A stretch of DNA of 64,000 bases from Zunongwangia atlantica 22II14-10F7 (GCF_002094855.1 NZ_ARYN01000001.1:124001-188000), one strand, 5' to 3'; shown: positions 1 through 6,842, counted from the stretch's first letter. Notes: generated by a model from the sequence alone, not told the origin. Made by a program: numbers and translations.

Positions 1-1803
1 GCTCGCGATCCGCGATGGGGAAGAATTGCTGAAGGTGCCGGTGAAGATCCTTATTTAGGTTCTCAAATCGCAAAAGCAATGGTAGAAGGTTACCAGGGAG
101 ACGATCTTACTAAAGAAAATACGATGATCGCTACGGTAAAACATTTTGCTTTATACGGAGCTTCAGAAGCAGGTCGTGATTATAATACGACCGATATGAG
201 TAGAGTAAAAATGTTCAATGAATATTTACCTCCTTATAAAGCGGCGATCGATGCTGGTGCAGGAAGTGTGATGAGCTCTTTTAACGATGTAGATGGTGTG
301 CCGGCAACCGGAAATAAATGGCTGCTAACAGATCTGCTTCGTGACCAGTGGGGATTTGATGGTTTTGTAACTTCAGATTATACTTCATTAAATGAAATGA
401 TCGCTCACGGAATGGGAGATCTTCAGGCGGTTTCAGCATTAGCTTTAAAAGCCGGGTTGGATATGGATATGGTAGGAGAAGGTTTTTTACAAACGCTGAA
501 AAAATCTTTAGATGAAGGAAAAGTAACCGAAGAAGAAATTACCACCGCTGCACGCCGAATCTTAGAAGCGAAATATAAGCTTGGTCTTTTTGAAGATCCT
601 TATAAATATTTAGATGAAAGCCGACCAGAAAAAGATATCCTTTCTGAAGAAAATAGAGCTTTTTCACGAAAAGTAGCGGCGCATTCTTTTGTATTGCTGA
701 AAAAAGATGCCGGAGTTTTTCCACTTAAAAAAGATGCGAAAATTGCTCTTATTGGTCCATTAGCCAATAACAAAAATAATATGTTAGGAACCTGGGCGCC
801 AACGGGAGATCCACAACTTTCTGTTCCGGTTTTAGAAGGAATAAAAAATGTAGCGCCAAAAGCAAAAGTAAGCTACGCACAGGGAGCAAATATTACGAAC
901 GATGCACAATTAGCTGAAAATATTAATGTTTTTGGTCCTCGTGCTGAAATTAGCGAGACTTCTCCTGAAAAAATGTTGGAAGAAGCGATAAAAGTGGCTA
1001 AAAAATCTGATGTGATTGTGGCGGTTGTTGGAGAAGCGACTGAAATGAGTGGCGAAGCTGCTAGTAGAACCAATTTATTGATTCCTGAAAGTCAGAAAAA
1101 AATGATCCGAGAATTGGCCAAAATCGGTAAGCCGATGGCCTTGGTTTTAATGAGTGGTCGTCCTTTGAATATTTCAGAAGAATCTGAAATGAATCTTGAT
1201 ATTCTTCAGGTTTGGCACCCAGGTGTAGAAGCAGGAAATGCAATTGCCGATGTTATTTTTGGAGATTATAATCCTTCAGGAAAAATTACGGCATCATGGC
1301 CAAGAAATGTTGGTCAGGTTCCGGTTTATTATTCAATGAAAAGAACAGGAAGACCAGGTTCACAGCCAGGATTCGAGAAATTTAAGTCAGAATTTTTAGA
1401 CACTCCAAATTCACCATTATATCCTTTTGGATATGGTTTAAGTTATACCGATTTTGAGTATAGTGACGTAAAAGCCAGTGCAGATGAATTAACAATGGAT
1501 GGAACGATCACTTTAAGCGCAACAATTACCAATACCGGTGATTACGATGGTGAAGAAGTAGTTCAGCTTTATATTCATGATAAAGTGAGAAGCATCACGC
1601 CGCCAATGAAACAGCTAATAGGTTTTGAAAAAATTATGCTGAAAAAAGGCGAATCTAAGACCGTAACTTTTGAAGTAAGCGCAGAAGATCTAAAATTTTA
1701 TAACAGCAGTTTAGAACATGTAGCTGAGCCAGGAGAATTTGATTTCTTTATTGCAGGAAGCTCTGATGCTGAATTTGAAAATACATTTACACTAAAAGAA
1801 TAA
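1..1803 (+). CDS. bglX: GH3 beta-glucosidase, 5' end outside window
   Basis: This is the C-terminal part of a family 3 glycoside hydrolase that releases glucose or xylose from the non-reducing ends of oligosaccharides, usually in the periplasm. The frame is open from base 1 (ARDPRWGRIAEG, a conserved GH3 segment), so the true start lies upstream and the first internal Met is not the start. The motif GFVTSDY (about 361-381) carries the catalytic nucleophile Asp. The GH3 C-terminal sandwich domain follows (about 660-1300) and then a fibronectin-III-like domain (about 1480-1780), the BglX layout. It sits outside the ICE and ends just before a strong hairpin terminator. Family assignment is secure; substrate is not. 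Confidence 0.93.
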   Translation, partial: ARDPRWGRIAEGAGEDPYLGSQIAKAMVEGYQGDDLTKENTMIATVKHFALYGASEAGRDYNTTDMSRVKMFNEYLPPYKAAIDAGAGSVMSSFNDVDGVPATGNKWLLTDLLRDQWGFDGFVTSDYTSLNEMIAHGMGDLQAVSALALKAGLDMDMVGEGFLQTLKKSLDEGKVTEEEITTAARRILEAKYKLGLFEDPYKYLDESRPEKDILSEENRAFSRKVAAHSFVLLKKDAGVFPLKKDAKIALIGPLANNKNNMLGTWAPTGDPQLSVPVLEGIKNVAPKAKVSYAQGANITNDAQLAENINVFGPRAEISETSPEKMLEEAIKVAKKSDVIVAVVGEATEMSGEAASRTNLLIPESQKKMIRELAKIGKPMALVLMSGRPLNISEESEMNLDILQVWHPGVEAGNAIADVIFGDYNPSGKITASWPRNVGQVPVYYSMKRTGRPGSQPGFEKFKSEFLDTPNSPLYPFGYGLSYTDFEYSDVKASADELTMDGTITLSATITNTGDYDGEEVVQLYIHDKVRSITPPMKQLIGFEKIMLKKGESKTVTFEVSAEDLKFYNSSLEHVAEPGEFDFFIAGSSDAEFENTFTLKE

Positions 1804-1856
1804 GCTTAGGTGTAATAAAAACATAATCGATCCTAACCAATTTGATTATAATTTCC

Positions 1857-1890
1857 GAAAAAAACCGATGATCTAATCATCGGTTTTTTT
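1857..1890. terminator. Bidirectional rho-independent terminator
   Basis: An 8-bp stem ACCGATGA/TCATCGGT with a TCTAA loop is flanked by A-runs on the left and T-runs on the right. It can therefore stop both the GH3 gene (plus) and the esterase gene (minus), which converge here. Confidence 0.85.
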
Positions 1891-1914
1891 GTTTTTTAAT
1901 AAGGTATTTCGCTT

Positions 1915-2811
1915 TTAAAAAGTATGCTCAATTTGTTGATTTTCGCCTTTTAAAAAGACATCATCAAAATATTGAAAAACTATCTGTAGATGATCAAAAG
2001 GAATTCCTGAAATTTCGTGTCCTGCTTCAGGAAAAGTGTTTAGCATATAAGAAGTGTCGAGTTTCTTCAGTTTATCGGCTAAACTTCGGGAACCATCTAA
2101 AATTAGATAGCCGGGTTCAGCTTTATCACAAAAATGATGAGGTGCTGTAGCATAAGGAACCAGATTATCTGCTGTTCCATGGAAAAATACAGTAGGGACA
2201 GCGTTTTCTTTATTAATATAGCGTTTATCGACAATCGCCCCGGCCAAAGATAAAATGCCCTTAAATTTAAGATTCTCGTATTTTGAAGCATCTTTAAAGA
2301 GCAGATCACGATTAAATGCTGCACTTAAAACAGCTTCAGCTCCCGCGCTACTTCCGCCAATAATAATCTTTTCAGTATCTATTTTGAATTCTTCTTTCTT
2401 ACTGATCATAAAGTTCACGGCATCCAGAAAATCTTCAGCTGCCAATTTAAAAGTTTTTATCTTTCCTTCAGCTTCAAAATCACAACCAAAAGACTGGTCT
2501 TTTCGGGTTAAACGATAAGAGATTTGAACGGCAACATAGCCATAACTTGCCGCAATTTTAGCCAATTTTACCTCATGGTCGTTACGTGGACTTCCAAAGC
2601 CGAAACCACCGCCATGCATAAAAATAAAAACGGGTCGGTTTTTAAATGAATTATCAGGTTCGTAAACGTCTAAGTAAAGTTCCTGGCCGTCTTTTTCAGC
2701 ATAAGTAAGTGTTTTTCGAGCTTTAGGTTTATAAATACTGTCGGTAAAATGTTGCTGTGCAGAAACTTGCAGGTAAAGGAATAGCACAGCGCCAAACAAG
2801 ATTCTTTTCAT
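1915..2811 (-). CDS. Secreted alpha/beta-hydrolase (BD-FAE/carboxylesterase type)
   Basis: This is a predicted secreted serine esterase of the alpha/beta-hydrolase fold, close to the feruloyl/acetyl esterase-like group. From MKRILFGAVLF the N-terminus is a clean signal peptide ending near SAQQ, so the start is placed at 2811; an upstream ATG at 2823 would add only MHLN. HGGGFGFGSP is the oxyanion-hole HGGG motif and GGSSAG is the nucleophile elbow with the catalytic Ser. The later PYATAPHHF and EAGHEISG segments fit the Asp/His part of the triad. It converges with the GH3 gene. Removal of acyl groups from plant polysaccharide is possible but inferred only from the fold. Confidence 0.8.
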   Translation of the reverse strand: MKRILFGAVLFLYLQVSAQQHFTDSIYKPKARKTLTYAEKDGQELYLDVYEPDNSFKNRPVFIFMHGGGFGFGSPRNDHEVKLAKIAASYGYVAVQISYRLTRKDQSFGCDFEAEGKIKTFKLAAEDFLDAVNFMISKKEEFKIDTEKIIIGGSSAGAEAVLSAAFNRDLLFKDASKYENLKFKGILSLAGAIVDKRYINKENAVPTVFFHGTADNLVPYATAPHHFCDKAEPGYLILDGSRSLADKLKKLDTSYMLNTFPEAGHEISGIPFDHLQIVFQYFDDVFLKGENQQIEHTF

Positions 2812-2882
2812 ATTTAAATGCATAATAAACTGGTAGTTTGTTAGAGTTTCAAATTAGCTATTTTTGAAAGAATTTTAAGTGG

Positions 2883-2910
2883 TTTTTTCGATTTTAAAAT
2901 TTTATCTTCG
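2883..2910 (+). promoter_or_regulatory. Probable Bacteroidota promoter of the YqeY-like gene
   Basis: TATCTTCG at 2903-2910 matches the Bacteroidota -7 consensus TAnnTTyG. A T-rich -33 region lies about 19 bp upstream, and the start codon is 19 bp downstream. There is no classical Shine-Dalgarno, which is common in this phylum. Confidence 0.5.
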
Positions 2911-2928
2911 CACTTCAAATTTATTACG

Positions 2929-3378
2929 ATGAGCTTAGAAAAAGACGTAATGACTCAGATGAAAGCTGCGATGAAAGCAAAAGATTCAGCAGCTTTAGAA
3001 GCTTTAAGAGCAGTAAAAAGTGCTATTCTTTTAGCAAAAACAGAAAACAGTCATCAGGATTTAACTGAAGAGCAGGAATTAAAAATTGTTCAGAAGTTAG
3101 TAAAGCAGCGTAAAGACAGCGCGCAGGTTTATAGAGAGCAAAATAGAGAAGATTTAGCTGACCCAGAAGAGCAGCAAGCTGAAGTTATTTCTCAGTTTTT
3201 ACCAGAGCAATTGAGTGAAGCTGAAGTTGCAGCAAAAGTTGAAGAAATTATTGCTAAAACTGGTGCTGACGGAATGAAAGATATGGGTAAGGTAATGGGA
3301 GTTGCCTCTCAGGAACTTGCTGGTAAAGCAGATGGGAAGACCATTTCTGTAATTGTAAAGCAAAAGCTTAGCAACTAA
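2929..3378 (+). CDS. GatB/YqeY domain protein
   Basis: A 149-residue cytosolic protein of the YqeY family, which resembles the tail domain of GatB, the amidotransferase subunit that makes Gln-tRNA. The whole protein is the helical YqeY domain: LRAVKSAILLAK near the start, then a QKLVKQRKDSAQVYREQNRED segment and a C-terminal GKVMGVASQELAGKADG helix pair. Length and layout are normal for the family. The function of stand-alone YqeY is not firmly known. It is the last ordinary chromosomal gene before the tRNA array and is preceded by a recognisable TAnnTTyG promoter. Confidence 0.92.
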   Translation: MSLEKDVMTQMKAAMKAKDSAALEALRAVKSAILLAKTENSHQDLTEEQELKIVQKLVKQRKDSAQVYREQNREDLADPEEQQAEVISQFLPEQLSEAEVAAKVEEIIAKTGADGMKDMGKVMGVASQELAGKADGKTISVIVKQKLSN

Positions 3379-3383
3379 AATAT

Positions 3384-3406
3384 TTTTTCCGACGAAGTCG
3401 GAAAAA
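3384..3406 (+). terminator. Hairpin after the YqeY-like gene
   Basis: TTTTTCCGAC/GTCGGAAAAA is a perfect 10-bp inverted repeat with a GAA loop, six bases after the YqeY stop codon and directly before the first tRNA fragment. The T-run lies on the 5' side of the stem, so it is not a textbook intrinsic terminator; it may end or process the transcript. Confidence 0.4.
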
Positions 3407-3407
3407 C

Positions 3408-3459
3408 GGCCCCGTGGCGCAACTGAATAGCGCATCAGACCTGCCTGCCGGCAGGCAGG
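3408..3459 (+). pseudogene. tRNA-Arg 5' fragment and palindrome, copy 1
   Basis: 3408-3439 equals nt 1-32 of the intact tRNA-Arg (acceptor 5' strand, D arm, 5' strand of the anticodon stem). The 20-bp perfect palindrome fills 3440-3459. TTTCGG, the tRNA anticodon-loop sequence, follows at once. There is no 3' half, so this cannot make a tRNA. Confidence 0.9.
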
Positions 3460-3484
3460 TTTCGGAAACTAAAAGGTCAAATGA

Positions 3485-3721
3485 ATGTTTTATGTTTACG
3501 TTTTGCGGAGTTTGAAAGATGGTCGGCTTTACAAAGGTTTGACGCAAGACGTAGATAAGAGATTGAAACAACATAATCAGGGAGAAAATAGATCTACCAA
3601 AGGTTTTGTTCCCTGGGAATTGGTTTTTACCAAAGAGTTCAATTCTCGACCAGAAGCCAGAACATACGAGAAGTATTTGAAATCTGGTGCAGGTAGAGAA
3701 TTTTTAAAGGAAATATTGTGA
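3485..3721 (+). CDS. Small GIY-YIG nuclease family protein, copy 1
   Basis: A 78-residue single-domain GIY-YIG protein (UPF0213/YhbQ-like size). The first motif is YVYVL (residues 3-7) and the second is LYKGLT, a YKG variant of YIG. The catalytic Arg is in KRLKQHN, and the conserved Glu and Lys-Ser-Gly tail are in TYEKYLKSG. The family makes metal-dependent single-strand or double-strand cuts in DNA; some members act in homing or transposition. The stop codon lies 2 bp before the next tRNA fragment. No Shine-Dalgarno is visible. Intact in all four copies, which suggests recent origin or selection. A role in spreading the repeat unit is inference. Confidence 0.88.
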   Translation: MFYVYVLRSLKDGRLYKGLTQDVDKRLKQHNQGENRSTKGFVPWELVFTKEFNSRPEARTYEKYLKSGAGREFLKEIL

Positions 3722-3723
3722 AC

Positions 3724-3775
3724 GGCCCCGTGGCGCAACTGAATAGCGCATCAGACCTGCCTGCCGGCAGGCAGG
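3724..3775 (+). pseudogene. tRNA-Arg 5' fragment and palindrome, copy 2
   Basis: 3724-3755 repeats nt 1-32 of tRNA-Arg and 3756-3775 is the perfect palindrome, followed by TTTCGG. It lies 316 bp from copy 1 and is identical to it. Confidence 0.9.
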
Positions 3776-3800
3776 TTTCGGAAACTAAAAGGTCAAATGA

Positions 3801-4037
3801 ATGTTTTATGTTTACGTTTTGCGGAGTTTGAAAGATGGTCGGCTTTACAAAGGTTTGACGCAAGACGTAGATAAGAGATTGAAACAACATAATCAGGGAG
3901 AAAATAGATCTACCAAAGGTTTTGTTCCCTGGGAATTGGTTTTTACCAAAGAGTTCAATTCTCGACCAGAAGCCAGAACATACGAGAAGTATTTGAAATC
4001 TGGTGCAGGTAGAGAATTTTTAAAGGAAATATTGTGA
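3801..4037 (+). CDS. Small GIY-YIG nuclease family protein, copy 2
   Basis: The 78-residue product is the same as that of copy 1, including the QDVDKRL segment, and the upstream spacer is the same (GGTCAAATGA before the ATG). GIY-YIG motifs YVYVL and LYKGLT, the Arg of KRLKQHN and the Glu of TYEKYLKSG are all present. Identity at the DNA level across the unit indicates a very recent duplication of copies 1 and 2. Confidence 0.88.
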   Translation: MFYVYVLRSLKDGRLYKGLTQDVDKRLKQHNQGENRSTKGFVPWELVFTKEFNSRPEARTYEKYLKSGAGREFLKEIL

Positions 4038-4039
4038 AC

Positions 4040-4091
4040 GGCCCCGTGGCGCAACTGAATAGCGCATCAGACCTGCCTGCCGGCAGGCAGG
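4040..4091 (+). pseudogene. tRNA-Arg 5' fragment and palindrome, copy 3
   Basis: 4040-4071 repeats nt 1-32 of tRNA-Arg and 4072-4091 is the perfect palindrome, followed by TTTCGG. Confidence 0.9.
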
Positions 4092-4116
4092 TTTCGGAAA
4101 CTAAAAGGTCAATAAA

Positions 4117-4353
4117 ATGTTTTACGTTTACGTTTTGCGCAGTTTGAAAGATGGTCGGCTTTACAAAGGTTTGACGCAGGATGTGACCAAGAGATTGAAA
4201 CAACATAATCAGGGAGAAAATAGATCGACCAAAGGTTTTGTTCCCTGGGAATTGGTTTTTACCAAAGAGTTCAATTCTCGACCAGAAGCCAGAACATACG
4301 AGAAGTATTTGAAATCTGGTGCAGGTAGAGAATTTTTAAAGGAAATATTGTGA
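4117..4353 (+). CDS. Small GIY-YIG nuclease family protein, copy 3
   Basis: A 78-residue GIY-YIG domain protein differing from copies 1-2 by Asp-to-Thr in QDVTKRL. Its spacer also differs slightly (GGTCAATAAA before the ATG), along with several silent changes in the first third. The second half is the same as in copies 1-2, ending SGAGREFLKEIL. Motifs YVYVL and LYKGLT and the catalytic Arg and Glu are retained. The mixed pattern of identity suggests gene conversion or unequal crossing-over within the array. Confidence 0.88.
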   Translation: MFYVYVLRSLKDGRLYKGLTQDVTKRLKQHNQGENRSTKGFVPWELVFTKEFNSRPEARTYEKYLKSGAGREFLKEIL

Positions 4354-4355
4354 AC

Positions 4356-4407
4356 GGCCCCGTGGCGCAACTGAATAGCGCATCAGACCTGCCTGCCGGC
4401 AGGCAGG
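4356..4407 (+). pseudogene. tRNA-Arg 5' fragment and palindrome, copy 4
   Basis: 4356-4387 repeats nt 1-32 of tRNA-Arg and 4388-4407 is the perfect palindrome, followed by TTTCGG. Confidence 0.9.
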
Positions 4408-4432
4408 TTTCGGAAACTAAAAGGTCAATAAA

Positions 4433-4669
4433 ATGTTTTACGTTTACGTTTTGCGCAGTTTGAAAGATGGTCGGCTTTACAAAGGTTTGACGCAGGATGT
4501 GACCAAGAGATTGAAACAACATAATCAGGGAGAAAATAGATCGACCAAAGGTTTTGTTCCCTGGGAATTGGTTTTTACCAAAGAGTTCAATTCTCGACCA
4601 GAAGCCAGAACATACGAGAAGTATTTGAAATCTGGTTCAGGTAGGGAATTTTTAAAGGAAATATTGTGA
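4433..4669 (+). CDS. Small GIY-YIG nuclease family protein, copy 4
   Basis: A 78-residue GIY-YIG domain protein. Its first half matches copy 3 (QDVTKRL) but it ends SGSGREFLKEIL, the only copy with Ser there. Catalytic motifs are intact. The stop codon is followed by two bases and then by the complete tRNA-Arg gene, so in a normal arrangement this would be the unit nearest the functional tRNA. It may be the oldest copy, from which the others arose by tandem duplication; that order is inferred from the distribution of the few differences. Confidence 0.88.
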   Translation: MFYVYVLRSLKDGRLYKGLTQDVTKRLKQHNQGENRSTKGFVPWELVFTKEFNSRPEARTYEKYLKSGSGREFLKEIL

Positions 4670-4671
4670 AC

Positions 4672-4745
4672 GGCCCCGTGGCGCAACTGAATAGCGCATC
4701 AGATTTCGGCTCTGAGGGTTGGGGGTTTGAATCCCTCCGGGGTCA
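4672..4745 (+). tRNA. tRNA-Arg (anticodon TCG)
   Basis: The 74-nt cloverleaf folds fully: acceptor GGCCCCG/CGGGGTC with one G-U pair, D stem GCGC/GCGC, anticodon stem TCAGA/TCTGA with loop TTTCGGC, T stem GGGGG/CCCTC with loop TTTGAAT, discriminator A. The anticodon TCG reads CGA (Arg). The CCA is not encoded. It is the only complete copy; four 5' fragments precede it and the serine recombinase gene of the ICE ends inside it on the other strand, so it is the ICE integration target. Confidence 0.93.
4699..4745. other. Probable ICE attachment end (attL/attR) within tRNA-Arg
   Basis: The element's recombinase gene runs from its 3' end straight into the 3' half of tRNA-Arg, the usual picture of an integrative element using a tRNA 3' end as att site. 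The exact crossover cannot be set because the other end of the element is beyond 64000. The second copy of the tRNA 3' segment is expected there. Confidence 0.5.
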
Positions 4746-6258
4746 CTTGATGGGACAAATTCAAAAATGATGAATTTGTCCCTTTTTTATTTCCTTTTAA
4801 GTCTTTGTTTATCAGTGTGATATACTTGATTGCTTCATTAACTCGGGTGGTTCGATATTCAAATCCGTCAAAAGTCAGATTTTCAGGAAAGACCGAACCA
4901 ATGATCTTTCTTTTCTGTATAGTATTCCCAGATTGATAGAGAATATTAAGCTTGGATAGATTGCTGATAGCCTTATCCCACAGGGGTTCCACGTTTTGCG
5001 TGTCTGTAATCGAACTTGTGAGTTTGGCTTCCAGCCTGTTTATTTTTTTATCGGCATCCGCTTTCATAATTCGGTAATCATCCGCTTCAATATCACCACA
5101 TAAAAGCAGTTCCCTGGCTTTACTCAGTTTATTATTTTCATCCTGTAAACGGATTTTCAACTGCTGTATATTTCCGATCCTGTCTCTGGTTTTTGATTTA
5201 TATACGGAAGTAATGACTTCTTTAAATAGGTTGAGCCTAGGGATGGAATACACATATTTCTCGATTTCAGAAACCATCCTATCGTTCATATACTCCGCTT
5301 TTTGTCTGAATTTACAGCCACCGGAGCAATGGTAGTAATAGTAATATTTGGAACGCCCTTTGGATTTACTACTAGTTAACATACGCCTGCAGTCTGGACA
5401 AACGACAAAACCGCGTAAGGGATAGCGGTTATCTACTTTTATTTTAGTCCGCATTATTTTTTTACGACCGTCGAGCACATCCTGAACATCATAGAACAAA
5501 GCTTCAGATATCAAGGGTTCGTGTTGCCCCATCACCAGTTGACTTTCTTCATCTTTGTATTTAGGAATAAATATTTTACCGCAATACATAGGATTACGGA
5601 TAGCAGTCCAGAAATTATTCTTACTGCATTTCAGCCCCTTTTCCTTTGCCATTTTCCATACCTGCTCGGTACTGAACATATTTTTTGCCAACTCTTTGAA
5701 TGCCCATTTCATAATATCGCTCTGAACTTCCCTTGGGGCAATATATTTTTTACCACTTTCATTGGTTTTATTGACGTATCCAATAGGAGCTGTTCCCATC
5801 CAGCGCCCTTCTTTTTTAGCCCTGCGCATCCCATGAAATACATTCAATGCCCTTCTGTCATTCTCCACTTCAGGAGCAGCCAGATAAAAAGCGAGCATCA
5901 TTTTATTTTCAGGAATGGATAAATCGAGTGGTTGCTCCACTGCCTGCGGTTCTACCCCCAATCTTCTCAACGTACCGATCATCTGATAAGCATCTCCCGC
6001 ATTCCGGCTGAACCTGTCCCATTTGGTAAATAATATCAAATCGGACTGCCCTTTGGTTTTACGAAGGATGCCCAACAGTTTTGTCCAGGAAGGACGTTTA
6101 AAGGTTTTTGCCGAATGATCCTCATAAATCACTTTCCGTACCCGAATATGGTTGATCTCACAATACTTGCGCAAACGCTCTTCCTGATCCCGTTGTGAGT
6201 ATCCCTTATCGGCCTGTTCATCCGTGCTTACCCGTATGTATAAATCTGCAATTTTCAT
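4699..6258 (-). CDS. Large serine recombinase (ICE integrase)
   Basis: Site-specific recombinase of the resolvase/invertase superfamily that would integrate and excise the ICE at tRNA-Arg. From ATG 6258 (MKIADLYIRVSTDEQ) the catalytic Ser is S11; a GTG at 6267 would add three residues. The resolvase domain covers about residues 1-150 (TKWDRFSRN is the conserved second arginine region). A recombinase domain follows (GTAPIGYV), then a zinc-ribbon (CPDC...CSGGC) and a coiled coil (about 370-420). Total length of about 519 is normal for large serine recombinases. The last 16 residues or so are antisense to tRNA-Arg and the stop is inside its anticodon stem, so the C-terminus depends on the insertion site. 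Confidence 0.9.
   Translation of the reverse strand: MKIADLYIRVSTDEQADKGYSQRDQEERLRKYCEINHIRVRKVIYEDHSAKTFKRPSWTKLLGILRKTKGQSDLILFTKWDRFSRNAGDAYQMIGTLRRLGVEPQAVEQPLDLSIPENKMMLAFYLAAPEVENDRRALNVFHGMRRAKKEGRWMGTAPIGYVNKTNESGKKYIAPREVQSDIMKWAFKELAKNMFSTEQVWKMAKEKGLKCSKNNFWTAIRNPMYCGKIFIPKYKDEESQLVMGQHEPLISEALFYDVQDVLDGRKKIMRTKIKVDNRYPLRGFVVCPDCRRMLTSSKSKGRSKYYYYYHCSGGCKFRQKAEYMNDRMVSEIEKYVYSIPRLNLFKEVITSVYKSKTRDRIGNIQQLKIRLQDENNKLSKARELLLCGDIEADDYRIMKADADKKINRLEAKLTSSITDTQNVEPLWDKAISNLSKLNILYQSGNTIQKRKIIGSVFPENLTFDGFEYRTTRVNEAIKYITLINKDLKGNKKGTNSSFLNLSHQVTPEGFKPPTLRAEI
4752..4788 (+). terminator. Terminator of tRNA-Arg
   Basis: A perfect 12-bp stem GGGACAAATTCA/TGAATTTGTCCC with a 7-nt loop is followed by six T, seven bases after the tRNA. 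On the other strand the same bases encode the last codons of the recombinase (GTNSSFLNLSH), so one sequence serves both as hairpin and as coding DNA. It could also be part of the recombinase-binding att site. Confidence 0.75.
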
Positions 6259-6320
6259 CTCTCCCACGTTTTAAGGTTGTTCTATTTAACAGCCTGATTC
6301 CGTTTATAAATATACGAAAT

Positions 6321-6479
6321 TCAGGCAGGTTTTGCCAGATACTGATCTACAACAATATCCGCGATCTCATACATAAAGTCCAGGATGACTTTCACCTGTT
6401 CCGTTGTTACTTCTATACCGTCTTCTTTCAATAGTGCTATTGCTTTTTCCGGCGGAATTCTCTTTACTTCATTTTCCAT
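6321..6479 (-). CDS. Small conserved ICE protein, 52 aa
   Basis: A 52-residue frame from ATG 6479 to TGA 6321, starting MENEVKRIPPEKAIALLKED and ending DQYLAKPA. It is a mostly helical, soluble protein. The pattern of an xEKAIxLLKxxGxEVTxEQ helix followed by ILDFMYxIADIVVDQYL resembles small hypothetical proteins that accompany recombinases in Bacteroidota conjugative elements; that likeness is from memory. It lies 62 bp upstream of the recombinase start on the same strand, so it may be co-transcribed. Function is unknown; a directionality or regulatory role is only a guess. Confidence 0.65.
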   Translation of the reverse strand: MENEVKRIPPEKAIALLKEDGIEVTTEQVKVILDFMYEIADIVVDQYLAKPA

Positions 6480-6504
6480 CTTACATCTCCGCTTTAAAAC
6501 AGCA

Positions 6505-6522
6505 AAAGCCCCGAAGGGCTTT
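6505..6522 (-). terminator. UUCG-tetraloop hairpin after the transfer operon
   Basis: On the minus strand AAAGCCC-TTCG-GGGCTTT followed by TTG lies about 20 bp after the last gene of the tra operon (stop at 6544). The UUCG loop and short U tract suit a transcription terminator. Confidence 0.55.
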
Positions 6523-6543
6523 GTACCGAAAAATTAATTCATT

Positions 6544-6837
6544 TTACCCATCGCTTCCGGGAAAGTAGATTTTACTTCCCTTGTTTTTATTAAATGAGGG
6601 TTCATACCGTATATACCCGTAGGCATTGAGATCCTTTACACATTTATGATACGTCATGGCAGATGATATTTTTGCAATCTTCATAATGTCATAACTAAAT
6701 GCCACTATCGGATTGCTATTGCCCATCTTTGCCCTGTACTCCAACAGGGCAGCATATATCCCTATATGTGTAATGCTGATACGGCCATCCTGCTCAATAG
6801 CCGTAAAAAAGTCAGATAAAGGCTTTAGCTGTTCCAT
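6544..6837 (-). CDS. Small ICE protein with winged-helix-like sequence
   Basis: A 97-residue soluble protein (MEQLKPLSDFFTAIEQDGRI...). The segment ISITHIGIYAALLEYRAK, then SYDIMKIAKISSAMTYHKCVKDLNAYGYIRYEPS, reads like a winged helix: a recognition helix followed by a beta-wing. That would make it a DNA-binding accessory or regulator. It is the last gene of the tra operon, 5 bp after its neighbour's stop. Comparable small proteins occur in Bacteroidota conjugative transposons; the function is not known. Confidence 0.6.
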   Translation of the reverse strand: MEQLKPLSDFFTAIEQDGRISITHIGIYAALLEYRAKMGNSNPIVAFSYDIMKIAKISSAMTYHKCVKDLNAYGYIRYEPSFNKNKGSKIYFPGSDG

Positions 6838-6842
6838 ATCAT

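Larger units (their letters stand above)
3408..4671 (+). repeat. Four exact tandem 316-bp units: tRNA-Arg 5' half + palindrome + GIY-YIG gene
   Basis: Units are 3408-3723, 3724-4039, 4040-4355 and 4356-4671, each exactly 316 bp. Each holds 32 nt identical to the 5' end of tRNA-Arg (through the 5' strand of the anticodon stem), the palindrome CCTGCCTGCCGGCAGGCAGG, the anticodon-loop bases TTTCGG, a short spacer, a 78-codon GIY-YIG gene and 2 nt. The intact tRNA-Arg starts at 4672 exactly in register. Units 1 and 2 are near-identical to each other (VDKRL), as are units 3 and 4 (VTKRL). Unit 4 differs near its 3' end (SGSGRE instead of SGAGRE). This points to stepwise duplication with some later divergence. 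Confidence 0.97.

Noticed and set aside
3368-4522. Minus-strand frames of 68-83 codons with the motif SETCLPAGRSDALFSC
   Set aside because: They are the antisense reading of the tRNA fragment and the CCTGCC palindrome; the same string appears in many genomes as a known false gene. The plus-strand GIY-YIG frames carry real protein motifs.
3408-4671. CRISPR-like array
   Set aside because: Regular repeats are present, but the whole 316-bp unit repeats, it encodes a protein, and there are no variable spacers or cas genes.
3408-4745. A tRNA gene split by introns encoding a homing endonuclease
   Set aside because: The 3' half of the tRNA is never found after a unit without its own 5' half; the final tRNA is complete. 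No intron-like core structure was seen in the spacer.
5521-5922. Long plus-strand frame opposite the serine recombinase
   Set aside because: No domain, signal or neighbours; it is the complement of the well-supported recombinase gene. The same applies to plus-strand frames within the tra operon such as 11159-11599, 14049-14573 and 15026-15547.
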